A DNA stretch of 64,000 bases from Chryseobacterium viscerum (lineage in GTDB: Bacteria > Bacteroidota > Bacteroidia > Flavobacteriales > Weeksellaceae): contig NZ_PPEG02000005.1 of assembly GCF_002899945.2 (NCBI RefSeq), positions 1 to 64,000 on the forward strand. The letters are read 5' to 3'. Of this stretch, positions 16,772 to 25,941 are shown piece after piece; position 1 is the stretch's first letter; each line of letters starts with the position of its first letter. The notes below the pieces were generated by a model. The model did no database searches. It was not told the origin of the DNA and saw only the letters and a program-made list of their open reading frames with translations. Both the position numbers and the translations under genes were made by a program.

Positions 16772-16881
16772 GACTTTGTATTTTGATAAAAAAATGAATC
16801 TTCACGGAAATCAGAGCATAATGTCAAGGCTCAAAACAGATTAAGGATATTTGTTCAAAACTCCTCCATATTATTCTTTTC

Positions 16882-16917
16882 TTTGTTGTATCTATTTATT
16901 ATATTTGTACAAACTTA
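16882..16917 (+). promoter_or_regulatory. dnaN promoter (-33 and -7)
   Basis: TATATTTG at 16910-16917 matches the Bacteroidota -7 consensus; TTTG/TTG elements at 16882-16888 lie about 21 nt upstream as the -33. The leader is short (12 nt to ATG 16930). Confidence 0.65.
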
Positions 16918-16929
16918 TTTTATAAATCT

Positions 16930-18060
16930 ATGAAATTTATTATTTCAAGTGGTGAACTGCAGAAGGCTTTGCAAACTGTAAGTGGCGTAATATCAAGCTC
17001 TCAATCGAGACCGATTTTAGAAAACTATCTTTTTGAATTAGACGGAAATAATGTTACCATTACAGCATCTGACGGCGAGACAACTCTTGTTACTTCTCTG
17101 GAAGTAAAGTCTGATGATACAGGTAAATTTGCTGTTCCTGCTAAAATTTTTCAGGATTTTATCAAGACATATGGTGAACAGCCTCTGACATTTGTTGTAA
17201 AAGACAATGCCGAAGGAACTGGTAGCCAGCTTGAGATTTTAGATGAAAAAGATAATTTCGCAGTAGCATTAGACAATGCGGATGACTATCCGGAATTGCC
17301 AGAATTCGACGCTTCACAAAGCGTGACGATGCCGGCAGGAGTTTTGTCTGAAGCTTTGACGAACACTCTATTTGCTACAAGTAACGATTCTCTTCGTCCG
17401 GTAATGACAGGAGTTCTTTTCCAGTTTGGAGAAAACGAAACCAATTTCGTTTCTACAGACTCCCACAGATTGGTGGTGTACAAAAGAGCAGACCTTATCA
17501 ATGCTGAACCGATGGAGTTCATCATGCCTAAAAAGCCTCTGAACATTTTCAAAAATATCCTGGCAAGTTCTAATGAAGACGTTACCATCGACTTCAATGA
17601 GAATATGGCTAAGTTTACTTTTGGTAAGCATATCTGGATCTGTAGACTGATTGATGGGAAATATCCAAACTATACAGCGGTAATTCCGAAGGAAAATCCA
17701 AATGTATTGACGATCAACAGAAACCTTTTGTTGGGAGCGATCAAAAGAGCATCTATCATGTCTAATAAATCTACCAATCAGGTAAGATTCAAGCTTTCTG
17801 GAAATATTCTTCATCTTCATGCTGAAGATACTGAATATGCAAACAAAGCAGACATGCAGATTCCTTGTGACTACAACGGAGAAGATATCAATATTGGATT
17901 CAGTTCTAAATTCTTAACTGAAATGCTGACAATCTTAGGATCTGACGATATCACCATGAAAATGTCCCAACCTAACAGACCAGGAATCATCGAACCCCTT
18001 GACGGTCTTGAAGAAAACGAAAATATCTTAATGTTATCAATGCCGGTAATCGGATTGTAA
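16930..18060 (+). CDS. dnaN: DNA polymerase III sliding clamp, beta subunit
   Basis: The 376-residue protein has the three-domain beta-clamp layout: MKFIISSGELQKALQTVSGVISSSQSRPILENYLF at the start, a DDYPELPEF segment, RPVMTGVLFQF, TDSHRLVVYK, and the C-terminal MLSMPVIGL. It forms the ring that holds polymerase III on DNA. dnaA and recF are not adjacent, so this is not a classic dnaA-dnaN origin region. A terminator follows. Confidence 0.95.
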   Translation: MKFIISSGELQKALQTVSGVISSSQSRPILENYLFELDGNNVTITASDGETTLVTSLEVKSDDTGKFAVPAKIFQDFIKTYGEQPLTFVVKDNAEGTGSQLEILDEKDNFAVALDNADDYPELPEFDASQSVTMPAGVLSEALTNTLFATSNDSLRPVMTGVLFQFGENETNFVSTDSHRLVVYKRADLINAEPMEFIMPKKPLNIFKNILASSNEDVTIDFNENMAKFTFGKHIWICRLIDGKYPNYTAVIPKENPNVLTINRNLLLGAIKRASIMSNKSTNQVRFKLSGNILHLHAEDTEYANKADMQIPCDYNGEDINIGFSSKFLTEMLTILGSDDITMKMSQPNRPGIIEPLDGLEENENILMLSMPVIGL

Positions 18061-18083
18061 GATTAATATATACCCATAAAAAG

Positions 18084-18110
18084 AAAGCTGGAATTTTTCC
18101 GGCTTTTTTT
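18084..18110 (+). terminator. dnaN terminator
   Basis: AAAGCTGG / CCGGCTTT stem with one G-U pair, 7-nt loop, T-rich tail. Confidence 0.7.
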
Positions 18111-18138
18111 GTAATCCTGATTTCCGACTTGTAGTTGT

Positions 18139-18231
18139 CATCGACTTAGGAATTAGGAGTACATCCAAATTTTTAGCGGATGATTCCCTTCTTGAACTTT
18201 TGTATACTTTTGCTTCAAGGTAAAAGTATAA
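18139..18231. repeat. Dispersed repeat family 1, short copy with promoter box
   Basis: Matches the ends of the repeat at 3890-4118 (TCRACTTAGGAATYAGGAG, then CCAAATTTTTAGCGGATGATTCC and the TTGAACTTTTGTATACTTTTG tail) but lacks its central hairpin. A clean 9-bp stem TATACTTTT / AAAAGTATA surrounds the -7-like box TACTTTTG at 18205-18212, which would drive the M23 gene starting at 18255. Confidence 0.75.
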
Positions 18232-18254
18232 TAAGAAAAATACATTTAATAACC

Positions 18255-19088
18255 ATGAAAAAAATAATTGCTCTTCTTTTATTATTGCCATCCATCACTT
18301 TATTTTCACAGAATAATATCAAAGTATACCATGAGAAAAAAGGTGATACTTTAAGCCTTTTTGCAGATAATAAGGCGATTTATCCAATGTCTTTAGTGTT
18401 TTCAGGATTTCCGGAAGTGGAGAATATGAGAATACCACAACCTTTTAAAACAACACAGGTAATTCCTGCCAATTCGGTAAAAAATAGAGTAGGATATTTT
18501 ATTGTTGATGATAAAACAAAAGGCTGGAAGGTAAAAAAGGTTCCGGGCTATATGATGTACATTGGAGATGTTACTTTAAAGAATTATGATAAAGATTATC
18601 ATTATGATTTACCTTTCAAGAAAGGAAAATCGTTTAATATCTATCAGGGATATAATGGAACCTTCTCTCATCAGAATGAAAATTCTTTAGATTTTACCAT
18701 GCCGGAAGGAACAGAAGTGATTGCTGCCAGAGAAGGATTGGTAACTGATCTTGTAAGCACCAGTAATATGGGTTGCCCAACAAGAAGTTGTGTAGATAAA
18801 GCAAATTATATTACTATTTTACATTCAGATGGAACATTTGCGCAATATTATCATTTAAAACAAAATGGAGTTAAAGTAAATATTGGAGATCAGGTGAAAA
18901 AGGGAGATGTCATTGGATTAAGTGGAAATACAGGATGGAGTAAAGGACCTCATTTGCATTTTGTATGCTATCTTCCCAGAGTGGAAAATGATAAATATAG
19001 AGAAACTATTAAAACCCTTTTCAAAACTGGTAATGGAACGAAGAATGAATATCTGATGGAGAAAAAAACATATTCAAAAGAGTATTAA
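18255..19088 (+). CDS. Secreted M23-family metallopeptidase
   Basis: Start at ATG 18255, giving the signal peptide MKKIIALLLLLPSITLFSQ. The 277-residue product has the LytM/M23 zinc site: HQNENSLDF (H-x5-to-6-D arrangement) near 138 and HLHF near 236, plus YHLKQNGVKVNIGDQVKKGDVIGLSGNTG. These enzymes cleave peptidoglycan cross-bridges or other Gly-rich peptides in the periplasm. The domain sits at the C-terminus after a 120-residue beta-rich part. An SSxxCPTRSCVDK stretch adds two cysteines. Transcribed from the repeat-borne promoter, as far as can be seen. Confidence 0.85.
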   Translation: MKKIIALLLLLPSITLFSQNNIKVYHEKKGDTLSLFADNKAIYPMSLVFSGFPEVENMRIPQPFKTTQVIPANSVKNRVGYFIVDDKTKGWKVKKVPGYMMYIGDVTLKNYDKDYHYDLPFKKGKSFNIYQGYNGTFSHQNENSLDFTMPEGTEVIAAREGLVTDLVSTSNMGCPTRSCVDKANYITILHSDGTFAQYYHLKQNGVKVNIGDQVKKGDVIGLSGNTGWSKGPHLHFVCYLPRVENDKYRETIKTLFKTGNGTKNEYLMEKKTYSKEY

Positions 19089-19146
19089 ATAGATGATAGT
19101 GCCATTTGTGAATGATTAGAGTTATTCGTGTTTAAATAGTTTTATC

Positions 19147-19977
19147 ATGAAAATAAAAATACAGTCTTATCATACCTCAGATCTTCCCTCAGAATTCACT
19201 ACTGAAAATTATAGTGTTATTCTATGGAAAGGTTCCGGTGTTTTTTATGTGGATGATATCAATTATTCATATGATGGATACAATATCCTGTTTCTTTCCC
19301 CATACCAGAAGTTGAAGCTGGCGTCGGAGTCTGATGAAAATATCCATGTACTTTTCTTTCACGGGGATTATTACTGTATAGAATATCATAAAGAAGAAGT
19401 GGCATGCAACGGGCTTCTCTTCAATAATATTTATATGAATCCAGGGATTGAACTATCTGAAGAGAACTATCATTATATTCTCGAGCTTTTTAATCATATC
19501 AGAAAAGAAGAATCTGAAAAGCACCATTTTTCAGAATCCATCATCAAAACGTATATACAGCTTATCCTTGCGATTGGCAGTAAACAGAAAAGCAGCATTG
19601 AAAACAGTACGGTTTCTACGGATAAGCTACCCAATAAAAATGCTGCTGAATTTCAGAAACTGCTGGAAGCCCATTTTAGAAATGAGAAAGAGCTGTCATT
19701 TTACAGCGATAAACTGAGCATCACCAATAATACATTAAGCAAAGCGGTAAAAAAAGAATTTACAAAAACGCCCACTCAGCTTATCAATGAAAGAATCATC
19801 CTGGAATCTAAAAAACTACTGCATTTAACATATCGGTCTGTAAAGGAAATTGCTTCGGAGCTTGGGTTTACAGATGAATTCTACTTTAGCAGATATTTCA
19901 AAAAATCGGTGGGATGCTCTCCCAAAAAGTACAGAGAAGAAGTGGGAATTTCTGTGGTGGCGAAAATGTCCATGTAA
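19147..19977 (+). CDS. AraC-family transcriptional regulator
   Basis: The 276-residue protein has an N-terminal cupin-like sensing part (about 1-140) and a C-terminal double helix-turn-helix (about 175-270): LSITNNTLSKAVKKEFTKTP and the second motif RSVKEIASELGFTDEFYFSRYFKKSVGCSPKKYR. It probably controls the adjacent DUF417 gene, which starts 63 nt after its stop in the same direction and has its own -7 box. Ligand unknown. Confidence 0.85.
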   Translation: MKIKIQSYHTSDLPSEFTTENYSVILWKGSGVFYVDDINYSYDGYNILFLSPYQKLKLASESDENIHVLFFHGDYYCIEYHKEEVACNGLLFNNIYMNPGIELSEENYHYILELFNHIRKEESEKHHFSESIIKTYIQLILAIGSKQKSSIENSTVSTDKLPNKNAAEFQKLLEAHFRNEKELSFYSDKLSITNNTLSKAVKKEFTKTPTQLINERIILESKKLLHLTYRSVKEIASELGFTDEFYFSRYFKKSVGCSPKKYREEVGISVVAKMSM

Positions 19978-20016
19978 TGTCCTCAAATATCTATGTCGGT
20001 GCTTTGAGCATGTGAA

Positions 20017-20024
20017 TACCTTTG
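20017..20024 (+). promoter_or_regulatory. -7 box of the DUF417 gene
   Basis: TACCTTTG fits TAnnTTTG, 16 nt before ATG 20041. Confidence 0.45.
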
Positions 20025-20040
20025 AAAAAAAATAAATCAC

Positions 20041-20658
20041 ATGCAAAACAACAGACTTTATCACCGTTTATTACAATTAGATACCTGGTTTTTCAATTTT
20101 CTAAGAATTTCAATTTTCATCGTTATGGCCTGGATTGGTGGCTTAAAGGCATTTCATTATGAAGCAGATGGAATTGTTCCTTTTGTAGCCAACAGCCCTC
20201 TGATGAGTTTCTTCTACAAAAATGCGGGCACCAAAGTTCTTAATGAAGATAAAAAGCTTGTTGCAGAATATACTCTGTATAAAAACCCTGAAGGAAAAGT
20301 CGTTCAGAAAAACATTGATTGGCATCAGGAAAACGGAACCTATACATTTTCTTATGGATTGGGAACAATGATTGTCGTGATCAGTGTTTTGGTTGTATTA
20401 GGTATTTGGTTTCCTAAAATTGGAGCCGTTGGAGGGGCTTTAACATTTTTAATGTCACTGGTTACCCTGTCATTTCTGATCACAACTCCAGAAGTCTATG
20501 TACCCAATCTGGGCGGAGATTATTCTACACCTCAGTATGGATTTCCCTATCTCTCAGGGGCGGGACGTCTGGTCTTGAAAGATATTATCATGATGGCCGG
20601 AGGCCTGGTACTATTCTCCGATAGCTTGAAGAAAGCGGTGAGACCATCTGACCAATAA
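20041..20658 (+). CDS. DUF417 (YkgB/RclC-like) inner-membrane protein
   Basis: A 205-residue protein with about four membrane spans: FLRISIFIVMAWIGGLKAFHYEADGI..., TMIVVISVLVVLGIWFPKIGA, GALTFLMSLVTLSFLITTPE, and a final span near GRLVLKDIIMMAGGLVLF. The motif WIGxLKxFxYEAxGIVPFVANSPxM is the signature of DUF417. The E. coli homologue RclC lies in the reactive-chlorine response operon under the AraC-type RclR; here too an AraC gene stands next to it. The role in this organism is inferred from that parallel. An insert of about 40 polar residues after the first span is unusual. Confidence 0.8.
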   Translation: MQNNRLYHRLLQLDTWFFNFLRISIFIVMAWIGGLKAFHYEADGIVPFVANSPLMSFFYKNAGTKVLNEDKKLVAEYTLYKNPEGKVVQKNIDWHQENGTYTFSYGLGTMIVVISVLVVLGIWFPKIGAVGGALTFLMSLVTLSFLITTPEVYVPNLGGDYSTPQYGFPYLSGAGRLVLKDIIMMAGGLVLFSDSLKKAVRPSDQ

Positions 20659-20865
20659 ATTCACGAATCAGAAGCGAATCTATTAACGAAAATTTATTAT
20701 CTTAAAATCGCTTCTAAATTTCTCTATTTCTCAAAAAAACACGACATTTGTAGCTTGAAAAATCATACTGGAAGACAGGGTGGAATTTCAAATAAAAGTT
20801 TCAAAATAGAGCAGATGAAATTCTAATACTCATCTGACGAATTAAACAAGTAGATAGATAAACAA

Positions 20866-23268
20866 ATGAAAATATCAAACAACTGGCTGAAGGACTTTGT
20901 AAAAACGGAATCAAAAACTGAAAGAATCGGTGAATTCCTTACAGATATAGGTCTTGAGGTTGAAGGGATAGATAAATTTGAAAGTGTAAGAGGCAGTTTG
21001 GAAGGAATCGTTGTAGGTAAAGTAGTAACCTGCGAGAAACATCCGAATGCTGACAAACTGAAGAAGACAACAGTAGATGTAGGAAACGGAAAAGTATTAA
21101 ATATTGTTTGCGGAGCTCCTAATGTAGAAGCAGGGCAAACTGTTCCTGTAGCAGTTGTCGGAACTAAAATCTATGACAAAACCGGAAACTTTTTTGAAAT
21201 TAAAGAAGCAAAAATCAGAGGAGAGGTTTCTCAGGGAATGATCTGTGCAGAAGACGAATTGGGTCTTAGTGAAGATCACGGAGGAATCATGGTGCTGGAT
21301 GAAACCAAATATGAAGTAGGGAAAAACTTTGCTGACTATTTTGAGCTGACTAATGATGAGGTTTTTGAAATCGGATTAACACCGAACAGAACAGATGCAA
21401 TGTCTCACTATGGTGTTGCCAGAGATCTGCATGCTTATCTTTCTACAAATCAACTAAAGTCGCAGTTTAATAAGGTAGCTTCCGAAGCTTTGAATAATGA
21501 GGGAACTCATGATTTCAAACTGGAAATTGAAGATGCAGAATTGTGTCCAAGATATATCGGTGCTGTGATTGAAAACGTAAAAGTAGCAGAATCTCCATCT
21601 TGGTTAAAAGACAGACTGAAAGCGATCGGGTTGAGCCCAATCAACAACGTTGTAGATATTACCAACTATATTCTTCACGGGTACGGACAGCCGCTTCACG
21701 CATTTGATGCAGACAAAATTGCAGATAAGAAAGTGAAAGTAGGAGTTGTAAAGCCGGGAACAAAATTTACTACTTTGGATGGGGTGGAAAGAACACTGAA
21801 TGGTTCTGAAATCATGATCAAAGACGGTAAAGACAATCCAATGTGTATCGCTGGAGTATTCGGTGGTGCGACTTCCGGAGTATCTGAAACGACAAAAACA
21901 ATATTCCTGGAAAGTGCTTATTTCAATCCGATTGCGGTAAGAAAAGGAGCAAAAGCCCACAGTTTGAATACGGATGCTTCTTTCAGATTTGAAAGAGGAG
22001 TAGACCCGAACCTTACAAGAACGGCGATCACCCATGCTATTAAAATGATTCAGGAAATTGCTGAAGGGAAATTAGTAGGAGAGTTATTGGAAGAGTATCC
22101 TAAGAAAATAGAAGATAACTATGTGATTCTGAGATTCTCTAAAATTGAGCAGATTTTAGGAACAAAAATTCACAGAGAAAAAGTAAAGGAAATCTTAAAA
22201 GCATTGGAAATTCAGGTTTTAAATGAAATTCCTAATGGTTTTGAAATCTCCGTTCCTGCTTACAGAGCAGATGTAACAAGAGAAATAGATGTTATAGAAG
22301 AGATTTTAAGAATCTACGGATATAATAAAATTGATGCTCCACAGAAAATTTCGTTTACGCCGGTTAAGCTAAGTGCTAACGATCAGGATGAACTGGAAAA
22401 TACATGGGCAAGAGGTTTACAGAGTCTTGGTTTCAATGAAGTGATGAATAACTCATTAACTTCTGTAAAAGATGAAACTGATGCGGTAAAACTTTTAAAT
22501 CCTTTAAGCGGAGATTTGGCATTCATGAGAAAGTCTTTATTGGAAGGACTTCTTCAGAATACAGCTTATAACATCAATAGAAAGAACCAGGACATCAAGT
22601 TCTTCGAATTAGGAAAGATCTATCACAAAAAAGATAAATACGAAGAAAGAAAACAACTGGCATTACTGGTTTCCGGTAGAGATGCTGCAGAAAACTGGCT
22701 TCAGCCAAAATCTGCTGTAAGTTTCTATAATCTTAAAGCTTATGTAAAGGTTTTATTGGAAAGACTGGCTGTAGACTATAAAGAAGTTGCTCTGTCTGAT
22801 GAAAGATTCTCTGATGCATTGGTATATGAAGCAGATGGTAAAGCTTTAGTAAGAATCGGAAAAGTAGCTCCTGCTTTATTAAAAGATTTTGATATTGATC
22901 AGGATTGCTTCTACGCAGAAATTGAACTGGAATATGCTCAGGAACTTCGTTCTAAAAATGAACTGAAATTCAAAGACATTCCGAAATTCAACAAAATCAG
23001 AAGAGACTTAGCGTTGCTGATCGATAAAAATGTAAACTATCAGGATTTATATCAGACTGCTAAAAAGAATAAATCTCCATTCATTAAGAGTGTTAATCTA
23101 TTCGATGTGTATGAAGGTAAAAATCTTCCTGAAGGTAAGAAGTCTTATGCAATGAGCTTCGAGCTGTTAAATGAAGAAAAAACACTGGAAGAAAAAGAAA
23201 TTACAGAAGTAATGGATTCTTTGATCAAATCTTTCCAGAAAGAATTCAACGCAGAGTTGAGATCATAA
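20866..23268 (+). CDS. pheT: Phenylalanyl-tRNA synthetase beta subunit
   Basis: The 800-residue product has the full bacterial PheT layout: N-terminal tRNA-binding EMAP-like domain (GIVVGKVVTCEKHPNADKL, about 45), B3/B4 (LTPNRTDAMSHYGVARDL, about 172), the B5 domain (about 410-480, YRADVTREIDVIEEILRIYGYNKI), the catalytic-like core with PLSGDLAFMRKSLLEGLLQN, and the C-terminal anticodon-binding FDX-ACB domain (FKDIPKFNKIRRDLALLID, about 705-800). With PheS, not in this window, it charges tRNA-Phe. A strong terminator follows. Confidence 0.95.
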   Translation: MKISNNWLKDFVKTESKTERIGEFLTDIGLEVEGIDKFESVRGSLEGIVVGKVVTCEKHPNADKLKKTTVDVGNGKVLNIVCGAPNVEAGQTVPVAVVGTKIYDKTGNFFEIKEAKIRGEVSQGMICAEDELGLSEDHGGIMVLDETKYEVGKNFADYFELTNDEVFEIGLTPNRTDAMSHYGVARDLHAYLSTNQLKSQFNKVASEALNNEGTHDFKLEIEDAELCPRYIGAVIENVKVAESPSWLKDRLKAIGLSPINNVVDITNYILHGYGQPLHAFDADKIADKKVKVGVVKPGTKFTTLDGVERTLNGSEIMIKDGKDNPMCIAGVFGGATSGVSETTKTIFLESAYFNPIAVRKGAKAHSLNTDASFRFERGVDPNLTRTAITHAIKMIQEIAEGKLVGELLEEYPKKIEDNYVILRFSKIEQILGTKIHREKVKEILKALEIQVLNEIPNGFEISVPAYRADVTREIDVIEEILRIYGYNKIDAPQKISFTPVKLSANDQDELENTWARGLQSLGFNEVMNNSLTSVKDETDAVKLLNPLSGDLAFMRKSLLEGLLQNTAYNINRKNQDIKFFELGKIYHKKDKYEERKQLALLVSGRDAAENWLQPKSAVSFYNLKAYVKVLLERLAVDYKEVALSDERFSDALVYEADGKALVRIGKVAPALLKDFDIDQDCFYAEIELEYAQELRSKNELKFKDIPKFNKIRRDLALLIDKNVNYQDLYQTAKKNKSPFIKSVNLFDVYEGKNLPEGKKSYAMSFELLNEEKTLEEKEITEVMDSLIKSFQKEFNAELRS

Positions 23269-23300
23269 TACTTGAAAATATATATTTCATTATAATTGAA

Positions 23301-23327
23301 ACGGACTTTATGAAGTCCGTTTTTTTG
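23301..23327 (+). terminator. pheT terminator
   Basis: ACGGACTT / AAGTCCGT, 8-bp stem, loop TATG, T7 tail. Confidence 0.8.
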
Positions 23328-23358
23328 TTTTGAAACTGAGTTTGTATTTATAGGTTTC

Positions 23359-23410
23359 GGCTAAAGCCATTTGAATATTACTTTTTTAAATAAACGGGCT
23401 AAAGCCCGTT
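23359..23410. repeat. Paired short palindromes, copy R1 (GGCTAAAGCC + AACGGGCTAAAGCCCGTT)
   Basis: Two small hairpins about 25 bp apart. Related pairs occur at 31959-32009, 51043-51094 and 55185-55235. The remainder of the 578-bp gap (23411-23846) has no gene that I can support; it holds AATCTGCGAGAG and TTTATCAGAGATAAAA phrases that also recur near 40340-40390, so more repeat debris. Confidence 0.65.
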
Positions 23411-23817
23411 CCTATTGAATATTTATTGGTGATATTCGTGAAAATATTCGTGTTTAAAATGTAAGGTTTTTGTATTGAAGTTGGTTGAAACAATATATCT
23501 GTAGCCTTTGTCCATTCCGTCAGGAATCTAAATGCCAATCAATCTAAAATCCATTTAATTTGCATAATCTGCGAGAGTATATTAAAATATAGATTCTTTC
23601 GGAATGACGAAGACACCTTAAAATTTTATCAGAGATAAAATTCTTACACCTTAAATTCGATGCTTATTAAAATCATTTATGACTTAGCGTTTCCCAACCT
23701 ATTAAAATAAATTAAAATGCATTTATTATTAAAATTAATCCCGGAAAAATAGTCAAAATATCAAGAGTTAAAGAATAATAAAATTCACCGCATCCCGTTT
23801 AGATAATATAATTTCCG

Positions 23818-23825
23818 TAAATTTG
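23818..23825 (+). promoter_or_regulatory. -7 box of the META-domain gene
   Basis: TAAATTTG fits TAnnTTTG, 21 nt before ATG 23847. Confidence 0.5.
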
Positions 23826-23846
23826 GATTAATTCAAAAAGAAAAAA

Positions 23847-24257
23847 ATGAAAAATCTTTTTTTAAGTATATGTACAGCTGCAGTATTGGCTTCATGTGGA
23901 AGTATGACAAGCCCTTCTGCCTCTAAAGTAGGAAAGGCTCAGCCTGCTCTTGCCAGTACAAAATGGACATTGGCTGACAATGTAAAAGGTAAAATTCCAA
24001 CATTGAATATTGAAGGAGAAAAGATCACAGGAAACGCTGGATGTAACAACTATTTCGGAACGGCTACCATAGACCCTTCTACAGGTGGTTTTACAGCCGG
24101 ACAAATGGGATCTACAAAAATGATGTGTAACAACATCGGAGTAGAGCAGAACTTTATGGATATGATGGGAAAAGCAAACAAATATGTGATTTCCGGAAAT
24201 ACTTTAGAATTGTATAAAGACAATCTTTTATTATTGAAATTCACAAAATCAGAATAA
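23847..24257 (+). CDS. META-domain (HslJ-like) lipoprotein
   Basis: A 136-residue lipoprotein (signal MKNLFLSICTAAVLASCGS, lipobox LASC). After about 35 residues comes the META/HslJ domain: STKWTLADNVKGKIPTLNIEGEKITGNAGCNNYFGTATI, then MGSTKMMCNN and LELYKDNLLLLKF. The invariant GxxGCNxYxG is present. Such proteins are linked to heat or novobiocin tolerance in E. coli and are common secreted lipoproteins in Bacteroidota. Monocistronic, with a bidirectional terminator behind it. Confidence 0.85.
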   Translation: MKNLFLSICTAAVLASCGSMTSPSASKVGKAQPALASTKWTLADNVKGKIPTLNIEGEKITGNAGCNNYFGTATIDPSTGGFTAGQMGSTKMMCNNIGVEQNFMDMMGKANKYVISGNTLELYKDNLLLLKFTKSE

Positions 24258-24263
24258 AAAAAC

Positions 24264-24290
24264 AAAAGGAACTCAATTGAGTTCCTTTTT
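24264..24290. terminator. Bidirectional terminator
   Basis: A 26-base perfect palindrome with arms AAAAGGAACTCAA / TTGAGTTCCTTTT, between convergent stops at 24257 (+) and 24307 (-). Confidence 0.8.
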
Positions 24291-24306
24291 TATGTTTAGA
24301 GTATTA

Positions 24307-24546
24307 TTAATCTTCCTCTTCTTCGTCGTACTTAGCCAATTCTTCGTCGCACCATTTGAACGCTGCTTCTACTACTTTAGTAGCTTCGTCTGCCATAGTT
24401 TCTTCATCATCACCCTCAAGATCATCTAACCACTCAACTTCTTCTTCCTCAACGTTTAAGATAAATCTTGGGTATTCTGTATGAACTACGAATAGATCTT
24501 CTGGAAACTCCGAATTATCTGCTAATAAAAACTTTGGTAATTTCAT
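24307..24546 (-). CDS. Small acidic protein of unknown function
   Basis: 79 residues, MKLPKFLLADNSEFPEDLFVV at the start and a very acidic C-terminal half (runs of Glu and Asp, EEEEVEWLDDLEGDDEE, ending DEEEED). No signal peptide, so cytosolic. A minus-strand -7 box 23 nt upstream and a terminator downstream make it its own transcription unit. Coding status is supported by clear start, promoter and terminator. No function recognised. Confidence 0.75.
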   Translation of the reverse strand: MKLPKFLLADNSEFPEDLFVVHTEYPRFILNVEEEEVEWLDDLEGDDEETMADEATKVVEAAFKWCDEELAKYDEEEED

Positions 24547-24569
24547 TTTTTTAATGTTTTAACTTTACT

Positions 24570-24577
24570 CAAAGATA
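24570..24577 (-). promoter_or_regulatory. -7 box of the small acidic protein gene
   Basis: TATCTTTG on the minus strand, 23 nt before the start at 24546. Confidence 0.5.
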
Positions 24578-24598
24578 AATAAAATTATTGATTTAAGA

Positions 24599-25492
24599 TT
24601 ACTTCAAAAACATTTTTGAAACTTTTTCAGCTTTTTTGCTTTCAGAATAATCGTAGAAGCCTTCACCTGATTTTACACCCAGTTTTCCTGCTGTCACCAT
24701 GTTTACCAATAATGGGTTCGGTGCATACTTAGGATTTTTGAAACCGTCATACATTACATTCAGGATGGCAAGACATACATCAAGACCAATAAAATCTGCC
24801 AGCTGAAGCGGACCCATCGGATGTGCCATTCCCAATTTCATTACTGTGTCAATTTCTTCTACACCGGCAACACCGTTATAAAGTGTTTCGATAGACTCAT
24901 TGATCATGGGCATTAAAATTCTGTTGGCCACAAAACCAGGATAGTCATTCACCTCTACAGGAACTTTACCCAATGTTTTACTCATTTCATAAATTGCATC
25001 AAAAGTCTCCTTAGAAGTAGAATATCCTTTGATAATTTCTACCAGTTTCATGATCGGAACCGGGTTCATGAAGTGCATACCGATTACTTTATCAGCTCTT
25101 TTAGTGGCTGCAGCAATTTTGGTGATAGAAATAGAAGAAGTATTGGTCGCAAGGATACAACCTGCAGGAGCCAGCTCATCCATCTGGCCGAAGATCTTCA
25201 GTTTAAGATCCATATTTTCTGTAGCAGCTTCTACAACAAGATCTGCAGCTCCTACTGCATCCTTCAATGCTGTAAAAGTAGTGATGTTTCCTAGTGTTTC
25301 AGCTTTTTGCTCCTCTGTAAGGTTTCCTTTTGCAATGATTCTGTCAAGATTGGTAGTAATGGTTTTTAAACCTCTGTCCAGAGCTTCCTGAGATACATCT
25401 ACAAGATTTACTTTAAAACCGCTTTGTGCGAAAGTATGTGCAATACCATTTCCCATGGTTCCCGCTCCGATAACTACAATGTTTTTGATCAT
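24599..25492 (-). CDS. 3-hydroxyacyl-CoA (3-hydroxybutyryl-CoA) dehydrogenase
   Basis: A 297-residue single-function dehydrogenase. The NAD-binding Rossmann motif GAGTMGNGIAHTFAQSGF opens the protein (about 7-24), NTSSISITKIAAATKR lies in the middle and the HFMNPVPIMKLVEII block (catalytic His near 142) follows, then GFVANRILMPMINE. It oxidises (S)-3-hydroxyacyl-CoA, in butanoate metabolism or fatty-acid oxidation, in the cytosol. It starts 7 nt after the stop of the gene upstream (25500-25910), so the two are probably co-transcribed. Confidence 0.92.
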   Translation of the reverse strand: MIKNIVVIGAGTMGNGIAHTFAQSGFKVNLVDVSQEALDRGLKTITTNLDRIIAKGNLTEEQKAETLGNITTFTALKDAVGAADLVVEAATENMDLKLKIFGQMDELAPAGCILATNTSSISITKIAAATKRADKVIGMHFMNPVPIMKLVEIIKGYSTSKETFDAIYEMSKTLGKVPVEVNDYPGFVANRILMPMINESIETLYNGVAGVEEIDTVMKLGMAHPMGPLQLADFIGLDVCLAILNVMYDGFKNPKYAPNPLLVNMVTAGKLGVKSGEGFYDYSESKKAEKVSKMFLK

Positions 25493-25499
25493 TTTTCCT

Positions 25500-25910
25500 T
25501 TATTTTTTATAGATAGTTAAATTTTTTGATTCTGCAATATCTGATTGTGCAACAATAAGTTCCGGATCAAAACTGACATTTCCTTTATTGCTTTTCTCTT
25601 TGTTGTTGTTTTGATTGGAAACAGTAGCCATAAGACCTCTTATAAGCCTGTTCTTTTGATTTTTTGTCAGGTAATCTGTACCCACGTATAATGTATATTC
25701 ACCTTCTCGGCCCATTCCTTTTTGTATCAGGATTTCCAGGCTTTTGATCTGATATTTTCTCTTGAATTCTTTCAGAAAGCTGGTGACAGGTTTATCAGAT
25801 GGCGGACCACAGCATACACTTCCATAGCTGATCTGTAAATAATTCTGATTCTTCTGTGAGTAAAAGAATGTAAAAGCTAATAGAGCTGTTGTTATTATTA
25901 TTTTTTTCAT
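25500..25910 (-). CDS. Secreted protein of unknown function
   Basis: 136 residues with an N-terminal signal peptide (MKKIIITTALLAFTFFYSQ). A conspicuous VCCGPPSDKPV follows at about 33-43 and a Lys/Asn-rich C-terminus. I recognise no family. It lies between the beta-lactamase gene (31 nt upstream) and the acyl-CoA dehydrogenase (7 nt downstream), so it may ride in the same transcript. Confidence 0.65.
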   Translation of the reverse strand: MKKIIITTALLAFTFFYSQKNQNYLQISYGSVCCGPPSDKPVTSFLKEFKRKYQIKSLEILIQKGMGREGEYTLYVGTDYLTKNQKNRLIRGLMATVSNQNNNKEKSNKGNVSFDPELIVAQSDIAESKNLTIYKK

Positions 25911-25941
25911 GTTAAAATCGCTTAAAAATAAGCTTAAAATT

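Noticed and set aside
16930..18060. dnaN as a sign of the replication origin
   Set aside because: No dnaA gene, DnaA-box cluster or recF is adjacent; Bacteroidota often place dnaN elsewhere.
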